From: Blastococcus aggregatus
GTDB taxonomy: Bacteria > Actinomycetota > Actinomycetes > Mycobacteriales > Geodermatophilaceae
Direction of reading: 5' to 3'
Assembly: GCF_900221005.1 (NCBI RefSeq)
Contig: NZ_OBQI01000001.1
Location: forward strand, 434,001 to 498,000
DNA: 64,000 nt
Position numbers and translations under genes: made by a program. Positions 63,478 to 64,000 of the stretch are shown here, one piece after another. Each line of letters begins with the position of its first letter. Positions within the stretch are counted from its first letter, which is position 1. The notes beneath the pieces are model-generated. The model saw only the letters and a program-made list of their open reading frames with translations. It did no database searches and was not told the origin of the DNA.

Positions 63478-63695
63478 GCAACACCGAGCAGACCGACGAG
63501 CCGACCACCACCTACGAGCAGGCGCGCGAGGAGCTCGCCGACGTCGTCCGGCGGCTGGAGGCCGGCGGGCTGACGCTCGAGGAGTCGCTGGCGCTCTGGG
63601 AGCGCGGCGAGGAGCTGGCGACGCTCTGCCAGCACTGGCTGGACCGCGCGCGCGAGCGCCTCGCCGCTGCCGCGCCCGCGGACGACGAGGACTGA
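63474..63695 (+). CDS. xseB: Exodeoxyribonuclease VII small subunit
   Basis: A 73-residue helical-hairpin protein with the family pattern [35 protein letters not shown]. It coats the long coiled coil of XseA. The GTG overlaps the xseA stop (GTGA), coupling the subunits. The N-terminal ten residues and acidic tail are variable. Confidence 0.94.
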   Translation: MSNTEQTDEPTTTYEQAREELADVVRRLEAGGLTLEESLALWERGEELATLCQHWLDRARERLAAAAPADDED

Positions 63696-63697
63696 GC

Positions 63698-63985
63698 TCA
63701 GGCCGAGCGGCGCTCGTCGCGGAGGCCCGCCGCGGGCCGGAGGGCCACCTCGAGCCCGGCCGCGGCCAGCGCGTCGAGCACGCGGTCGGCCCGCAGGCGC
63801 AGGTCCGGCAGGTCGGCCACGCCGCCCCGCCCGGCGAGGCACCGGGCGATGAGGTCCCGCGCCCGGGAGTCCCCGGACGCGACCGGCCGGGCCACCGGGA
63901 CGCGGGTGACCATCCCGCACCGGCAGGACCCCCCGGTCACCGGTGCCCGGTGGTCACCGTGCGCGCAGACGTCGTCGTCGAGCAT
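63698..63985 (-). CDS. Hypothetical small protein with Cys/His cluster
   Basis: A 95-residue protein complete within the window. The N-terminus has VCAHGDH and SCRCGM, three cysteines and two histidines within residues 7-24 that could bind zinc. The remainder is Arg/Ala-rich and helical (SRARDLIARCLAGRGG, RLRADRVLDALAAAG). GAGGAG lies six bases before the ATG. No family recognised. It is convergent with xseB, two bases apart. Confidence 0.6.
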   Translation of the reverse strand: MLDDDVCAHGDHRAPVTGGSCRCGMVTRVPVARPVASGDSRARDLIARCLAGRGGVADLPDLRLRADRVLDALAAAGLEVALRPAAGLRDERRSA

Positions 63986-64000
63986 GTCGGCTCCTCGTCC

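Overview
The window is 64 kb of very GC-rich chromosome from an actinobacterium. Mycothiol deacetylase (mshB), a two-cistron HipA-like/DUF3037 unit, a DUF222/HNH endonuclease, AdaA-AlkA, DUF6542, a mycobacterial-type xseB-xseA-ispH neighbourhood with a lipid-droplet-associated protein, a type-B SdhCAB complex and many GTG and apparently leaderless starts all point to Actinomycetia. The overall gene style fits a Geodermatophilaceae-like organism (Blastococcus, Modestobacter, Geodermatophilus), but that is inference without a marker gene. No rRNA, tRNA or CRISPR array was seen.

Layout. 1-8 kb: end of a GNAT acetyltransferase, mshB with a small membrane protein, and a complete Opp/Dpp-type peptide ABC importer with a strong hairpin between the binding protein and the permeases. 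8-14 kb: a CsbD stress protein, a DUF559 protein, an SRPBCC-NUDIX fusion, then an assimilatory sulfate reduction block (Rrf2 regulator, cysC, a cysteine-type leader peptide, sulfite reductase, a zinc-ribbon protein, cysH). 14-24 kb: pterin dehydratase, HipA-like kinase pair, ABC-2 exporter, formate/nitrite-type channel, IMPase-like protein with an altered metal motif, large-subunit catalase, molybdopterin oxidoreductase pair. 24-40 kb: sdhCAB, a frameshifted GGDEF-EAL gene, DUF1028, LLM oxidoreductase, SelO, acyltransferase-SGNH, an SQR-like flavoprotein and a Tat-lipoprotein polysaccharide deacetylase.

40.5-52.0 kb is a genomic island lodged at the 3' end of ychF, bounded by a 15-bp direct repeat. 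It has a MobF relaxase-helicase at one end and a tyrosine integrase plus a VapBC-type toxin-antitoxin at the other, with no type IV secretion genes, so it looks like an integrative mobilizable element. Its cargo is the most interesting part of the window: a compact, translationally coupled operon encoding a 72-residue peptide made of two nearly identical 25-residue units, two paralogous HExxH proteins resembling the putative alpha-ketoglutarate-dependent peptide beta-hydroxylases of ribosomal peptide pathways, and a SAM methyltransferase, facing a convergent MFS exporter. I read this as a probable uncharacterised RiPP biosynthetic cluster. Scars of an IS3-type transposase and an ABC ATPase lie beside it.

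52-64 kb returns to core genes: ychF, a GAF-EAL protein, HNH endonuclease, alkylation repair (AdaA-AlkA plus Ogt, translationally coupled), rmuC, DUF6542, ispH, a lipid-droplet-associated protein, xseA and xseB.

Two window-wide patterns stand out: a 22-bp hairpin repeat that sits in pairs just behind gene 3' ends, and a TANNNT box placed 6-8 nt before the start codon of at least seven genes, which suggests frequent leaderless transcription.
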